Below, one piece after another: positions 55,943 to 64,000 of a stretch of 64,000 bases of DNA. The notes beneath the pieces are model-generated. The model ran no database searches. It had not been told where the DNA came from and was given only the letters and a program-made list of their open reading frames with translations. The translations under genes were made by a program, and so were the position numbers. Origin of the DNA: an uncultured Pelagibacteraceae bacterium (lineage in GTDB: Bacteria; Pseudomonadota; Alphaproteobacteria; Pelagibacterales; Pelagibacteraceae); the NCBI GenBank assembly GCA_902591045.1, contig CACIZC010000001.1, forward strand, positions 62,001-126,000, written 5' to 3'. Numbering within the stretch: position 1 is the first letter of the stretch; each line of letters opens with the position of its first letter.

Positions 55943-57295
55943 TAAGTCTGTATCTTTAACAAGATTGCCTAAATTTTTTATTACATAATTCTTATCAATT
56001 AATATTTTTTGTCCAGATTTATCGGATGCTGTAAAGCTAATTTCATCTAAGACTTTTTCTATGATAGTATGTAGTCGTCTGGCACCAATATTCTCTACGG
56101 TAGAATTAATTTCTGTAGAAAGTTTAGCAAGCATATCAATACCATCTTCGGAGAAATCTAAATCAACATCTTCTGTCTTTAACAAAGCTTTATATTGTTT
56201 AATTAAGCTATTATCTGGTTCCTTTAAAATTCTTTTAAAATCATCTTCTGTTAGCGCTTTAAGTTCTACACGAATAGGAAGACGTCCTTGTAATTCTGGA
56301 AGTAAATCTGAAGGTTTTGCTAATTGAAATGCTCCAGATGCAATAAATAAAACATGATCAGTTTTTACAGGTCCGTATTTTGTATTTACAGTCGTTCCCT
56401 CAATTAATGGTAACAAATCTCTCTGCACACCTTCTCTTGATACATCTCCCCCAACTCTATCGCCTCTTGCAGAAACTTTGTCTATCTCATCTAAAAAAAC
56501 TATTCCATTGTTTTCAGTAGACTCTTTTGCTTCTTTAACAATCTTGTCTTGTTCTATCATCTTATCAGATTCTTGAGTTACTAATATTTCGTGTGATTCT
56601 TTAACAGACATCTTTTTTTTCTTTCCTTTTGTTCCCATAGATTTTCCAAGCATTTCTCCTAAATTTACCATCCCAATATTTGCGCCTGACATTCCAGGTA
56701 TTTCAAAACTTGGCATACCAGAAGATGCATCGTTAACTTCTATTTCAATCTCATTATTATCTAGATCACCAGAACGTAGTCTTTTTCTAAAGCTCTCTCT
56801 AGTTGCTAAACTAGCTTTTTTACCCACCAGAGCATCTAAAACTTTTTCCTCAGCAGATAATTGGGCTTTTGCATGAACTTCTTTTCTTTTCTTTTCTTTT
56901 TCCATTGCAATAGCTATTTCTATTAAATCTCTGATTATTTGTTCCACATCTCTCCCAACATAACCAACTTCTGTGAATCTTGTGGCCTCGACTTTAATAA
57001 AAGGTGCTTGTGCTAATTTAGACAATCTTCTTGATATTTCAGTTTTTCCAACTCCAGTTGGTCCAATCATTAATATATTTTTAGGAAGAACTTCATCTCT
57101 CATTTCATCCGAAAGAGCTTGCCTTCTCCATCTGTTTCTTAAAGCTACTGCAACAGCCCTTTTTGCTTCTTTTTGTCCTATAACATATCTGTCAAGTTCC
57201 GAAACAATCTCTCGAGGAGATAGTGCGCTTACTTTCGATTTGTTTTTTTTAGAGCCATCTTTTACTATTTTAAGATTCGGTACTTTTTGTATCAT
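55925..57295 (-). CDS. hslU: ATP-dependent protease ATPase subunit HslU (ClpY)
   Basis: 456 aa AAA+ unfoldase. [20 protein letters not shown], Walker [30 protein letters not shown] (pore motif) and Walker [13 protein letters not shown] are visible, along with an I-domain insertion. It feeds substrates to HslV. The start overlaps the hslV stop as ATGA. Confidence 0.97.
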   Translation of the reverse strand: MIQKVPNLKIVKDGSKKNKSKVSALSPREIVSELDRYVIGQKEAKRAVAVALRNRWRRQALSDEMRDEVLPKNILMIGPTGVGKTEISRRLSKLAQAPFIKVEATRFTEVGYVGRDVEQIIRDLIEIAIAMEKEKKRKEVHAKAQLSAEEKVLDALVGKKASLATRESFRKRLRSGDLDNNEIEIEVNDASSGMPSFEIPGMSGANIGMVNLGEMLGKSMGTKGKKKKMSVKESHEILVTQESDKMIEQDKIVKEAKESTENNGIVFLDEIDKVSARGDRVGGDVSREGVQRDLLPLIEGTTVNTKYGPVKTDHVLFIASGAFQLAKPSDLLPELQGRLPIRVELKALTEDDFKRILKEPDNSLIKQYKALLKTEDVDLDFSEDGIDMLAKLSTEINSTVENIGARRLHTIIEKVLDEISFTASDKSGQKILIDKNYVIKNLGNLVKDTDLSRFIL

Positions 57296-57837
57296 TGGGA
57301 AACCTTTTCCATCGTAATATTTTCATTTGTGAATACACAAATTTCAGAAGCTACCTTTAAAGATTTTTTAGCAATTTCCTCAGCAGATAAATTACCACCT
57401 ATTAAAACTTTTGCTGCGGCAAGAGCATAATTACCTCCAGAACCAATACCAATTATACCGTCTTCTGGTTCTAATACATCTCCAGTACCAGAGATGATAA
57501 AACTTTTTTCTTTGTCTGCTACAGCCATCAATGCTTCTAATCTTCTAAGGTATTTGTCCGTTCGCCAGTCTTTTGCTAATTCCACTGCTGCCCTTGTTAA
57601 ATTGCCAGCATGTTTTTCTAATTTTGCTTCTAACCTTTCAAATAACGTTAATGCGTCTGCTGTTGAACCAGCAAATCCTGCAATTACATTTCGTTTATCA
57701 ATTTTTCTTACTTTTTTTGCTTTGCTTTTTAAAACAGTGTTACCCAAACTAACTTGTCCATCACCTGCCACAACAGTCTGACCTCCCTTTCTTATCAGGA
57801 CTATAGTAGTTCCATGCCATTTCTCCATTGTATTCAT
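57292..57837 (-). CDS. hslV: ATP-dependent protease peptidase subunit HslV (ClpQ)
   Basis: 181 aa. The proteasome-beta-type catalytic threonine lies in [13 protein letters not shown], so the mature enzyme should begin at Thr10 after removal of a short propeptide. [14 protein letters not shown] and [16 protein letters not shown] confirm the family. An internal ATG at 57828 could be the real start. It is first in the hslVU operon and has a candidate heat-shock promoter. Confidence 0.96.
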   Translation of the reverse strand: MNTMEKWHGTTIVLIRKGGQTVVAGDGQVSLGNTVLKSKAKKVRKIDKRNVIAGFAGSTADALTLFERLEAKLEKHAGNLTRAAVELAKDWRTDKYLRRLEALMAVADKEKSFIISGTGDVLEPEDGIIGIGSGGNYALAAAKVLIGGNLSAEEIAKKSLKVASEICVFTNENITMEKVSQ

Positions 57838-57846
57838 TATATATTG

Positions 57847-57875
57847 TATGTGGAGATTGAATTTGAATCTTCAAG
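57847..57875 (-). promoter_or_regulatory. Candidate heat-shock (RpoH-type) promoter of hslV
   Basis: On the minus strand, CTTGAAG, then CCACATA 18 bases after CTTG, ending 9 bases before the first hslV ATG. Spacing is identical to the motifs before dnaK and grpE. The -10 part is poor as a sigma-70 hexamer. Confidence 0.5.
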
Positions 57876-57891
57876 GTCTAGCCCTCATTTA

Positions 57892-57920
57892 TTGCTAAAT
57901 ACTAAATTTAACTATATATC
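57892..57920 (+). promoter_or_regulatory. Candidate sigma-70 promoter of the his operon
   Basis: TTGCTA (57892-57897), a 17-base spacer and TATATC (57915-57920), 21 bases ahead of the hisB ATG. The -35 hexamer and spacing are the same as in the ppsR promoter. Confidence 0.5.
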
Positions 57921-57941
57921 TTTAAATAAATTTCATAATTT

Positions 57942-58532
57942 ATGAGCAGAAAAGCTAAAATTTTAAGAAAAACCAAAGAGACTAATATTTCTGTTGAAGT
58001 GAATTTAGACGGAAAGGGCAAATATCAAATCAAGACCAAAATAGGTTTTTTGGATCATATGTTAGAGCAACTTTCAAAGCATTCATTGATAGATATGAAG
58101 ATTAGTGCAAAAGGAGATACACATATAGATTTACACCACACTACTGAGGATACAGGGATTGCTATAGGTGAGGCTATAAAAAAAGCTGCAGGAAATCTAA
58201 AAGGAATTAAGAGGTATGCTACTACCCACATTCCAATGGATGAAACATTAACCCGAGTTTCTTTAGATATATCAAATAGACCATACTTAATATGGAATGT
58301 AGATCTTAAAGTTGAAAAACTTGGTCAAATGGATACCGAACTTTTCAAAGAATGGTTTCAGGCCTTTTCACAGTCTGCGGGTATTACTTTACATGTAGAA
58401 AATATTTATGGTGATAACAGTCACCACAAGATTGAGTCTTGTTTTAAAGCCCTAGCAAGATCTCTTAAGGAGGCATTGGAGATTGATAAAAGAATTAAAA
58501 ATTCAATACCATCTACAAAGGGCTCTATTTAA
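57942..58532 (+). CDS. hisB: Imidazoleglycerol-phosphate dehydratase
   Basis: 196 aa monofunctional enzyme. Metal-binding histidines are in [30 protein letters not shown] and [15 protein letters not shown]. It performs the sixth step of histidine synthesis. It is the first of five his genes (hisB-hisH-hisA-hisF-hisE) spaced 1 to 5 bases apart or overlapping. Confidence 0.97.
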   Translation: MSRKAKILRKTKETNISVEVNLDGKGKYQIKTKIGFLDHMLEQLSKHSLIDMKISAKGDTHIDLHHTTEDTGIAIGEAIKKAAGNLKGIKRYATTHIPMDETLTRVSLDISNRPYLIWNVDLKVEKLGQMDTELFKEWFQAFSQSAGITLHVENIYGDNSHHKIESCFKALARSLKEALEIDKRIKNSIPSTKGSI

Positions 58533-58537
58533 AATTG

Positions 58538-59164
58538 ATGAACGTCACAATTGTTGACTACCAATCGGGCAATATAAGCTCTGTCATTAACTCTTTTAAA
58601 GAGGTGGCAAAAGATAAAGTAAATTTAGAAGTAACCGCAGATTTAAATAAAATTAAATCAAGCGACAAAATTGTTTTACCGGGACAAGGTTCATTTAAGA
58701 GCTGCGTTGACTCTTTAAATAGTATTAATGGTCTAGTTGATACCCTTAAAGAATTTGCATTAACGAATAAAAAACCACTTCTAGGAATTTGTGTAGGATT
58801 ACAAATGTTCGCTGATATTGGATATGAAGAAACTGAAACTAAAGGTTTAGGTTGGATGCCAGGACAGGTTTCTAAAATAAATAATCAAAATGGCAAGTTC
58901 AAACTTCCTCATATTGGATGGAATGAAATTGAAATTGTAAAAAAGAGTAAAATATTTAAAGATATTAAAAATAACTCTCACATGTATTTTGTGCATAGTT
59001 ATGAGTTTGTACCTAAAGATAAATCTGTAATTTCTGCAACAACAGATTATTCATCAAAGATTGTTTGTGCTGTTGAAAAAGACAATTTATTTGGAACTCA
59101 ATTTCACCCTGAAAAGAGTGATAAAGAAGGATTAAAAATTATTGATAATTTTTTAAGTTTATAA
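58538..59164 (+). CDS. hisH: Imidazole glycerol phosphate synthase glutaminase subunit HisH
   Basis: 208 aa from ATG 58538; a TTG one codon earlier is less likely. Class I glutaminase with nucleophile Cys in LLGICVGLQMF and the His-Glu pair in GTQFHPEKSD. IVDYQSGNISSV at the start is typical. It supplies ammonia to HisF, encoded two genes on. Confidence 0.96.
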   Translation: MNVTIVDYQSGNISSVINSFKEVAKDKVNLEVTADLNKIKSSDKIVLPGQGSFKSCVDSLNSINGLVDTLKEFALTNKKPLLGICVGLQMFADIGYEETETKGLGWMPGQVSKINNQNGKFKLPHIGWNEIEIVKKSKIFKDIKNNSHMYFVHSYEFVPKDKSVISATTDYSSKIVCAVEKDNLFGTQFHPEKSDKEGLKIIDNFLSL

Positions 59165-59890
59165 ATGAAAATATTTTTAGCAATAGACATAAAAGACAAG
59201 AAGTGTGTAAGATTAGTTAAAGGTGACTTTGATAACAAAACTGAATATAAAGCATCTCCGATTGATCAAGCAGGAAAATACAAAGATCATGGTTTTAAAA
59301 ATTTACATATTGTTGATCTAGATGGAGCCTTAACTGGCAAGACAGTAAACTTAGATATTATTCAGAAAATAGTAAGTAAATTTGATTTAAAGATTGAAGT
59401 AGGTGGAGGAGTAAGAACTCTTGAGAGTATTAAGAAATATGTGGACGCAGGAGTAGAGAAAGTAATTTTAGGAAGTGCTGCAATTAAAAATAAAGAATTT
59501 TTAAAAGAAGCGTGTGCAAAATTTAAAAATAAGATTGCCTTAGGTTTAGACGAAAAAGACGGAAATCTTTCCGTATCAGGTTGGAAAGAAAACTTAAATA
59601 TTAAAACTTTAGACTTTCTAAAAGACGTTAATGATTATGGTGTAAGCAGATTAATCTATACGGATATTAATAGAGACGGAACCAAAACAAGCCCAAATTT
59701 TGATGAAACAATAAAGATTGCTAACATGTCTAAGTGTCCCGTGATTATTTCGGGAGGCGTTTCTTCAATAACTGATATTAAAAAAGCAAAAGAGTTAAAC
59801 AATAAGAATATTGAAGGTATAATAATTGGTAAAGCTATTTACGACGGTGATATTAAACTAGAAGAATTAGCAGAGGAAATTAATGCTTAA
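59165..59890 (+). CDS. hisA: ProFAR isomerase HisA
   Basis: 241 aa TIM barrel. [28 protein letters not shown]-like text ([14 protein letters not shown]), [11 protein letters not shown] and [11 protein letters not shown] are conserved. It isomerises ProFAR to PRFAR. Its last 8 bases overlap hisF. Confidence 0.96.
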   Translation: MKIFLAIDIKDKKCVRLVKGDFDNKTEYKASPIDQAGKYKDHGFKNLHIVDLDGALTGKTVNLDIIQKIVSKFDLKIEVGGGVRTLESIKKYVDAGVEKVILGSAAIKNKEFLKEACAKFKNKIALGLDEKDGNLSVSGWKENLNIKTLDFLKDVNDYGVSRLIYTDINRDGTKTSPNFDETIKIANMSKCPVIISGGVSSITDIKKAKELNNKNIEGIIIGKAIYDGDIKLEELAEEINA

Positions 59891-60641
59891 AAATAGAATA
59901 ATACCTTGCTTAGATGTTAAAAATGGTAGAGTTGTTAAGGGTATTAACTTTGTTAAATTAAAAGATGCCGGAGATCCGGTTGAACAAGCTAAAATTTATA
60001 GCGATGGTGGTGCAGATGAAATATGTTTTTTAGATATCACCGCATCAAATGAAAATCGAGATACCATAATTGATATTGTAAGAAAAACAGCCAAGGAATG
60101 TTTTGTTCCTTTAACAGTTGGCGGTGGAGTTAGAACAATTCAAAACATCAGAGACTTATTATTGGCTGGTGCAGACAAAGTTTCTATTAATACAGCTGTT
60201 GTAAAAGATATTAATTTTGTAAAAGAAGCTTCAAAAAAATTTGGTTCTCAATGTATTGTTGTGGCAATAGATGCGAAAAAGATTTCAGATAACAAATGGG
60301 AAGTTTTTACTCACGGCGGAAGAAATAAAACTGGCATTGATGTTATTGAATTTGCCAAACAAGTAGAAACTAATGGTGCCGGCGAGATCTTACTTACTTC
60401 AATGGATAAGGACGGAACAAAATCTGGTTATGATATTGATCTTTTAAAAGCTATTACTCAAAGCACAAATATTCCAGTAATTGCATCTGGAGGAGTTGGC
60501 AATTTAGATCATCTTTATGATGGAATTGTTAAAGGTGGAGCTAGCGCAGTTTTAGCGGCATCAATTTTTCACTATGGAGAATATAAAATTAAAGATGCTA
60601 AAGAATATTTGAATTCCAAAAATGTATCTGTAAGATTATAA
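59883..60641 (+). CDS. hisF: Imidazole glycerol phosphate synthase cyclase subunit HisF
   Basis: 252 aa TIM barrel. [19 protein letters not shown] with the catalytic Asp, [32 protein letters not shown] with the second catalytic Asp, and [12 protein letters not shown]. It joins ammonia from HisH to PRFAR, giving IGP and AICAR. Confidence 0.97.
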   Translation: MLKNRIIPCLDVKNGRVVKGINFVKLKDAGDPVEQAKIYSDGGADEICFLDITASNENRDTIIDIVRKTAKECFVPLTVGGGVRTIQNIRDLLLAGADKVSINTAVVKDINFVKEASKKFGSQCIVVAIDAKKISDNKWEVFTHGGRNKTGIDVIEFAKQVETNGAGEILLTSMDKDGTKSGYDIDLLKAITQSTNIPVIASGGVGNLDHLYDGIVKGGASAVLAASIFHYGEYKIKDAKEYLNSKNVSVRL

Positions 60642-60642
60642 A

Positions 60643-60918
60643 ATGTTTGAAAACCTAGAGCAACTTATTAAAACAATCAGAGAAAGAAAAAATTCTTCAC
60701 CTGACAAGTCGTACACTAATAAACTTCTTAATGATAAAAATTTAAGTGTTTCCAAAGTAAAGGAAGAAATTGGAGAATTAATCAAGTCTGTTGAACAAGA
60801 TTCAAATAAAATTCACGAAGCTGCTGATGTAATTTATCATTTAATGGTTTACCTTGAGGCTAATAATATAAAAATTGAAAACGTAATGGATGAGTTAAAA
60901 AAAAGACAAAAGAAATAA
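60643..60918 (+). CDS. hisE: Phosphoribosyl-ATP pyrophosphatase HisE
   Basis: 91 aa stand-alone MazG-like enzyme. SYTNKLLNDKNLSVSKVKEE, then EIGELIKSVEQD and HEAADVIYHLMVYLE carry the acidic metal-binding residues. It removes pyrophosphate from phosphoribosyl-ATP. hisI is not fused and is not in this window, nor are hisG and hisD. Confidence 0.94.
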   Translation: MFENLEQLIKTIRERKNSSPDKSYTNKLLNDKNLSVSKVKEEIGELIKSVEQDSNKIHEAADVIYHLMVYLEANNIKIENVMDELKKRQKK

Positions 60919-60919
60919 A

Positions 60920-61282
60920 ATGACATACGATAAAAACAATATTTTTGCTAAAATTCTAAGAGGAGAGATACCTTGCAAGAAGATTTACGAAAATGACTTT
61001 GCTCTTTCTTTTCATGATATTAGTCCTCAAAAAAAAATACATGCTTTGGTAATACCCAAGGGGGAATATGTAGATTTGGATGACTTTATAAAAAATGCTA
61101 AAGAAAAAGAAATTACAGAGTTCTTTAAAGCCATATCTCATGTTGCTAAAATTCTAAAAATCTCAAATGTCGAAGGAGGCTACAGAACATTAAGCAATAT
61201 ATCAACTAATGGTGGACAAGAAGTACCACATCTTCATTTTCATATTTTTGGTGGAGAGAAAGTTGGAAAGATGGTTTCTTAG
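60920..61282 (+). CDS. HIT-family nucleotide-binding protein (HinT-like)
   Basis: 120 aa. NIFAKILRGEIPCKKIYEND at the start and the histidine triad HLHFHIFGG at the end are typical of HinT. It hydrolyses nucleoside phosphoramidates and related adenylates. It follows hisE by one base, a common alphaproteobacterial arrangement, and ends one base before the convergent lolA-like gene. Confidence 0.94.
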   Translation: MTYDKNNIFAKILRGEIPCKKIYENDFALSFHDISPQKKIHALVIPKGEYVDLDDFIKNAKEKEITEFFKAISHVAKILKISNVEGGYRTLSNISTNGGQEVPHLHFHIFGGEKVGKMVS

Positions 61283-61283
61283 A

Positions 61284-61850
61284 TTATTCTGGTAATGGAA
61301 TAAAAAAAATTTTATTATCTATTTTTTCATTTTTGTGTAAATTTTTTATTTTTAGAATTGTTTTATTATTAGTAAGATCGTTTATTTCCCAGCCTTGTAG
61401 TTCGTAATTTTTATTATTAAAATAAATAATAATACTACCTTTTTTCTCATCAAGATATTTCATTTTTATAGATTCATTGTCAGATTCCAAAGTTGATTTA
61501 TATGCTAGTTCATAAAATTTTTTTTTGTCTAATATTTCTAAAAAATAAGATTTAGATAATGGATAAGAATATCTTAATTTATTATAATGCAAAACTACCA
61601 AAGTTCTTTTATTAACTATAATTTCTTTTTTACGTTTATCATTATATGAGCATTTTAAGAAATGTGGTCTTTTGATATAACAAATTCCTCTCTCAAAAGA
61701 GTTTAATGAAGTTTGTTCAAAATCAAATTTCAGTGTTTCACTATTGTTAAGATTTTGTAATATTTTTGATCTTATTTCGGCAAATAAATTTGTTGGGTAG
61801 TTTAAAGATAAATAAAATAACAGAGTAGATAAAAAAATTTTTTTGTACAA
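61284..61850 (-). CDS. lolA: LolA-like outer-membrane lipoprotein carrier
   Basis: 188 aa. Signal peptide ending near Ala24; then LKFDFEQTSLNSFERGICYI with KRPHFLKCSY, the LolA pattern of hydrophobic half-barrel strands, and YPLSKSYFLEIL. It would shuttle lipoproteins from the inner to the outer membrane. Similarity is moderate, but the place directly after ftsK matches lolA in other proteobacteria. Confidence 0.83.
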   Translation of the reverse strand: MYKKIFLSTLLFYLSLNYPTNLFAEIRSKILQNLNNSETLKFDFEQTSLNSFERGICYIKRPHFLKCSYNDKRKKEIIVNKRTLVVLHYNKLRYSYPLSKSYFLEILDKKKFYELAYKSTLESDNESIKMKYLDEKKGSIIIYFNNKNYELQGWEINDLTNNKTILKIKNLHKNEKIDNKIFFIPLPE

Positions 61851-61853
61851 AAA

Positions 61854-63929
61854 TTACAAAACCTCTCTTTTTCCAACGTGATTTGCTTTACTTACAATAC
61901 CGTTTTCCTCCATTTGTTCAATGATTCTAGCAGCTCTATTATAGCCAATTTGAAGTTTTCTCTGCAAAAAGCTTGTCGATGCTTTTTTTTCAGATTTAAC
62001 AATTTTCAATGCTGCATCATATAGATCATCTTGTTCGTCAGATGAAGAAATGTATCCTCCATCACTTTCTCTATTTGTAGTTATTTCCTCAATATAGTCT
62101 GGATTTCCTTGTGATCTCAAATAACTTGAAATTTTTTCTATTTCACTCTCTCCAACATAGGGCCCATGTATTCTAAATATTTTATTTGCCGAAGACATAA
62201 ACAGCATGTCCCCCTTACCTAATAATTGTTCAGCACCTTGTTCACCAAGAATAGTTTTACTATCTATTTTTGAACTTACCTGAAAAGAAATTCTTGTAGG
62301 AAAATTTGCTTTTATTGTTCCTGTGATTACATCGACACTTGGTCTTTGAGTGGCCATTATAATATGAATTCCAGCTGCTCGTGCCATTGCGGATAATTTT
62401 TGAACATATCCTTCAATTTCCTTTCCTGAAACCAACATAAGATCGGACATCTCATCTACTACAACAACTATATAAGGCATTTTTAATTTATGTTTTTGGT
62501 TATAACCATCAATGTCTCGTACACCTTCCGAACTCATTAATTTATATCTGTTTTGCATCTCTCGTACAGTCCAAGATAAAGCTGAAGTTGCTTTTTTAGC
62601 ATCAGTAATTACCGGTGTAAGCAAATGAGGTATGCCCTCATAGGATGATAATTCTAACATTTTAGGATCAATTAAAATAAGTTTACAGGTAGCAGGGCTA
62701 TGTTTGTACAGTAAGGACATAATTATTGTATTAATACAAACAGACTTACCAGAGCCAGTTGTGCCTGCAATTAATAAATGAGGCATTGATGCAAGATCAA
62801 CAACTACTGATAATCCTGATATATTTTTTCCTAAAGCTATAGGCAGTTTAATTTCTCTTCTTCCAAAATTACTAGATGAAAATATTTCCGATAAAATAAC
62901 ATTTTCTCTTTTTGAATTTGGTATTTCTATTCCAAGTGTATTTTTACCCGGTATTATAGATACTCTTGCAGAAATTGAACTTGTGTTTCTTGCAATATCG
63001 TCTGCAAGGTTTATTATTTTTGAAACTTTTATTCCAGGCGCAGGCTCAAATTCATATAAATTTACTACAGGTCCATTATTAATTTTTTTAACCTGTCCTT
63101 CTATTCCAAAATCTAATAAAATTTTTTCTATAAAGTCCCCGCTATGTATTTTTGAATTTTGGTTCTTCAAAATTTGACTTTGTTTTTTTTCTAATAAATT
63201 TATTGAAGGTAATTTATATTCACTTGAAACTTTTTCGCTTTGACTTTTAAAAGAAAATGACTGCTGTTTTAAAACATTTTCCTTTGTATAATTTTGCATT
63301 TGTTCAGGAATATCTTCTTGTTCATTTTTATTTTTTTTAATTTTATTTTTAAAAATTAATAAGTTGAAAAAACTTGTAAAAAAATATTTTATATTAATAC
63401 CGATACTCAAAATAAAAAAAGATAAAGTTAGTATTAATAATGTAACTTTGCTTATGTTGTTTTCAATTAAAGGGCTAAATCTTTGTATTAAATTATAGAA
63501 TCTTTCTCCAACAAATCCAGAATTTCCATTATCAATAAGCCAAAAGGAATTATTAAATGTTGTGTATAAAAACAAACATCCAAAAATAATATACAATATG
63601 GAGTACAAAATTTTATTTAAAATTTTTTCTATCTTTTTTTGAAGGATTAAATTTAGACTCCACGACAATAAAGTTATAGCAAAAAGAAAAGATATCAGTC
63701 CAAAACTTTGAAGAAAAAAGTCTGCTGTTGCATCAACATATATTTCTAAAAAGTGTTTAGAAGTAATCTCATCTGTTTTAAATATCAGGGTAGAATTTTC
63801 AGGAGAATATCTAATAAGTGAATAAATAAAAAACAGGAAAAGAGTGATTAAAATCAAACCAAAAAATTCAATAAATCTTTTTCTTAAAAAATCGATTATA
63901 TTATTGTATATATTGCTACCTAATTTCAT
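61854..63929 (-). CDS. ftsK: DNA translocase FtsK
   Basis: 691 aa, short for the family because the linker is brief. Four TM segments occupy about residues 1-190, then a Lys/Gln linker and the motor domain with Walker A LIAGTTGSGKSVCINTII, Walker B IVVVVDEMSDLMLV and ATQRPSVDVITGTIKANFP. The C-terminal gamma winged helix (about 620-690) reads DNA polarity. It coordinates division with chromosome dimer resolution. It is the upstream partner of lolA. Confidence 0.97.
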   Translation of the reverse strand: MKLGSNIYNNIIDFLRKRFIEFFGLILITLFLFFIYSLIRYSPENSTLIFKTDEITSKHFLEIYVDATADFFLQSFGLISFLFAITLLSWSLNLILQKKIEKILNKILYSILYIIFGCLFLYTTFNNSFWLIDNGNSGFVGERFYNLIQRFSPLIENNISKVTLLILTLSFFILSIGINIKYFFTSFFNLLIFKNKIKKNKNEQEDIPEQMQNYTKENVLKQQSFSFKSQSEKVSSEYKLPSINLLEKKQSQILKNQNSKIHSGDFIEKILLDFGIEGQVKKINNGPVVNLYEFEPAPGIKVSKIINLADDIARNTSSISARVSIIPGKNTLGIEIPNSKRENVILSEIFSSSNFGRREIKLPIALGKNISGLSVVVDLASMPHLLIAGTTGSGKSVCINTIIMSLLYKHSPATCKLILIDPKMLELSSYEGIPHLLTPVITDAKKATSALSWTVREMQNRYKLMSSEGVRDIDGYNQKHKLKMPYIVVVVDEMSDLMLVSGKEIEGYVQKLSAMARAAGIHIIMATQRPSVDVITGTIKANFPTRISFQVSSKIDSKTILGEQGAEQLLGKGDMLFMSSANKIFRIHGPYVGESEIEKISSYLRSQGNPDYIEEITTNRESDGGYISSSDEQDDLYDAALKIVKSEKKASTSFLQRKLQIGYNRAARIIEQMEENGIVSKANHVGKREVL

Positions 63930-64000
63930 TTTACGAATCGCTTACTTTACTTTGTACCATTTATAAAAAATTGATAAAGTTTTTAAAAATATGAAAAGTC

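Noticed and set aside
63930-64000. A new plus-strand gene starting at the ATG at 63991
   Set aside because: Only three codons are inside the window, so nothing supports or excludes it.

Overview
The window is one contiguous, gene-dense piece of a very AT-rich (about 30% GC) alphaproteobacterial chromosome. Gene content, gene order and extreme compaction point to the SAR11 clade (Pelagibacterales). The evidence is tiny or negative intergenic spacers, Lys/Asn/Ile-rich proteins, the fur-miaB-phoH-ybeY-lnt-metK and nusA-infB-rbfA-rpsO-pnp blocks, and a hemE/ppsR replication-origin locus. No rRNA, tRNA, CRISPR, prophage or insertion sequence was seen. The longest stretch without a gene is the 273-base hemE-ppsR interval, read here as oriC.

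Layout. 1-1086: end of fabB, then fabI (fatty acid synthesis). 1083-13974 (minus): pnp, rpsO, rbfA, infB, nusA, an intrinsic terminator, then metK, lnt, ybeY, phoH, miaB, fur and a shortened tsaB. Several genes common in this block in other alphaproteobacteria (rimI, corC, trmB, rimP, truB) are absent here. 13943-19314: a secreted polysaccharide deacetylase, a Bax-like glucosaminidase, a NifU-type Fe-S protein, trpS, murJ. 19379-24834: malic enzyme, a BON lipoprotein, rsmI, an LpoA-like periplasmic protein, rdgB. 24876-30940: grpE-dnaK-dnaJ, dapB, nth, a PfkB sugar kinase. 30927-33392: an untracked 38-codon ArfA-like ribosome-rescue gene coupled to a winged-helix regulator with a degenerate receiver, an L,D-transpeptidase, yggS and a ThiE-like protein. 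33403-34404: the major porin with a structured leader. 34590-39133: DUF3576 lipoprotein, leuS, lptE, holA. 39123-44662: parB, parA, rsmG (holding two parS sites), mnmG, mnmE. 44698-46505: ogt and an accessory radical-SAM gene. 46556-50355: rho, hemJ, hemH, hemE. 50356-50628: oriC. 50629-54862: ppsR, maf, aroE, coaE, dnaQ, secB, fxsA. 54909-57837: Tim44-like, Smr, hslU, hslV. 57942-61282: hisB-hisH-hisA-hisF-hisE and a HIT protein. 61284-63929: lolA-like and ftsK.

How it fits together. The 39-51 kb part is an origin-proximal domain: oriC, a promoter with a DnaA-box-like site just beyond it, and parABS about 9.5 kb away; most genes on each side point away from oriC. Envelope genes (lnt, lptE, lolA, LpoA-like, BON lipoprotein, murJ, Bax, L,D-transpeptidase, porin) are scattered among housekeeping operons. 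The two heat-shock loci (grpE/dnaK and hslVU) share a candidate RpoH promoter with identical spacing. The most interesting small-scale signals are the ArfA-like micro-gene, the two-state hairpin over the porin start codon, the heat-shock motif, the shortened TsaB, and the terminator in front of nusA.
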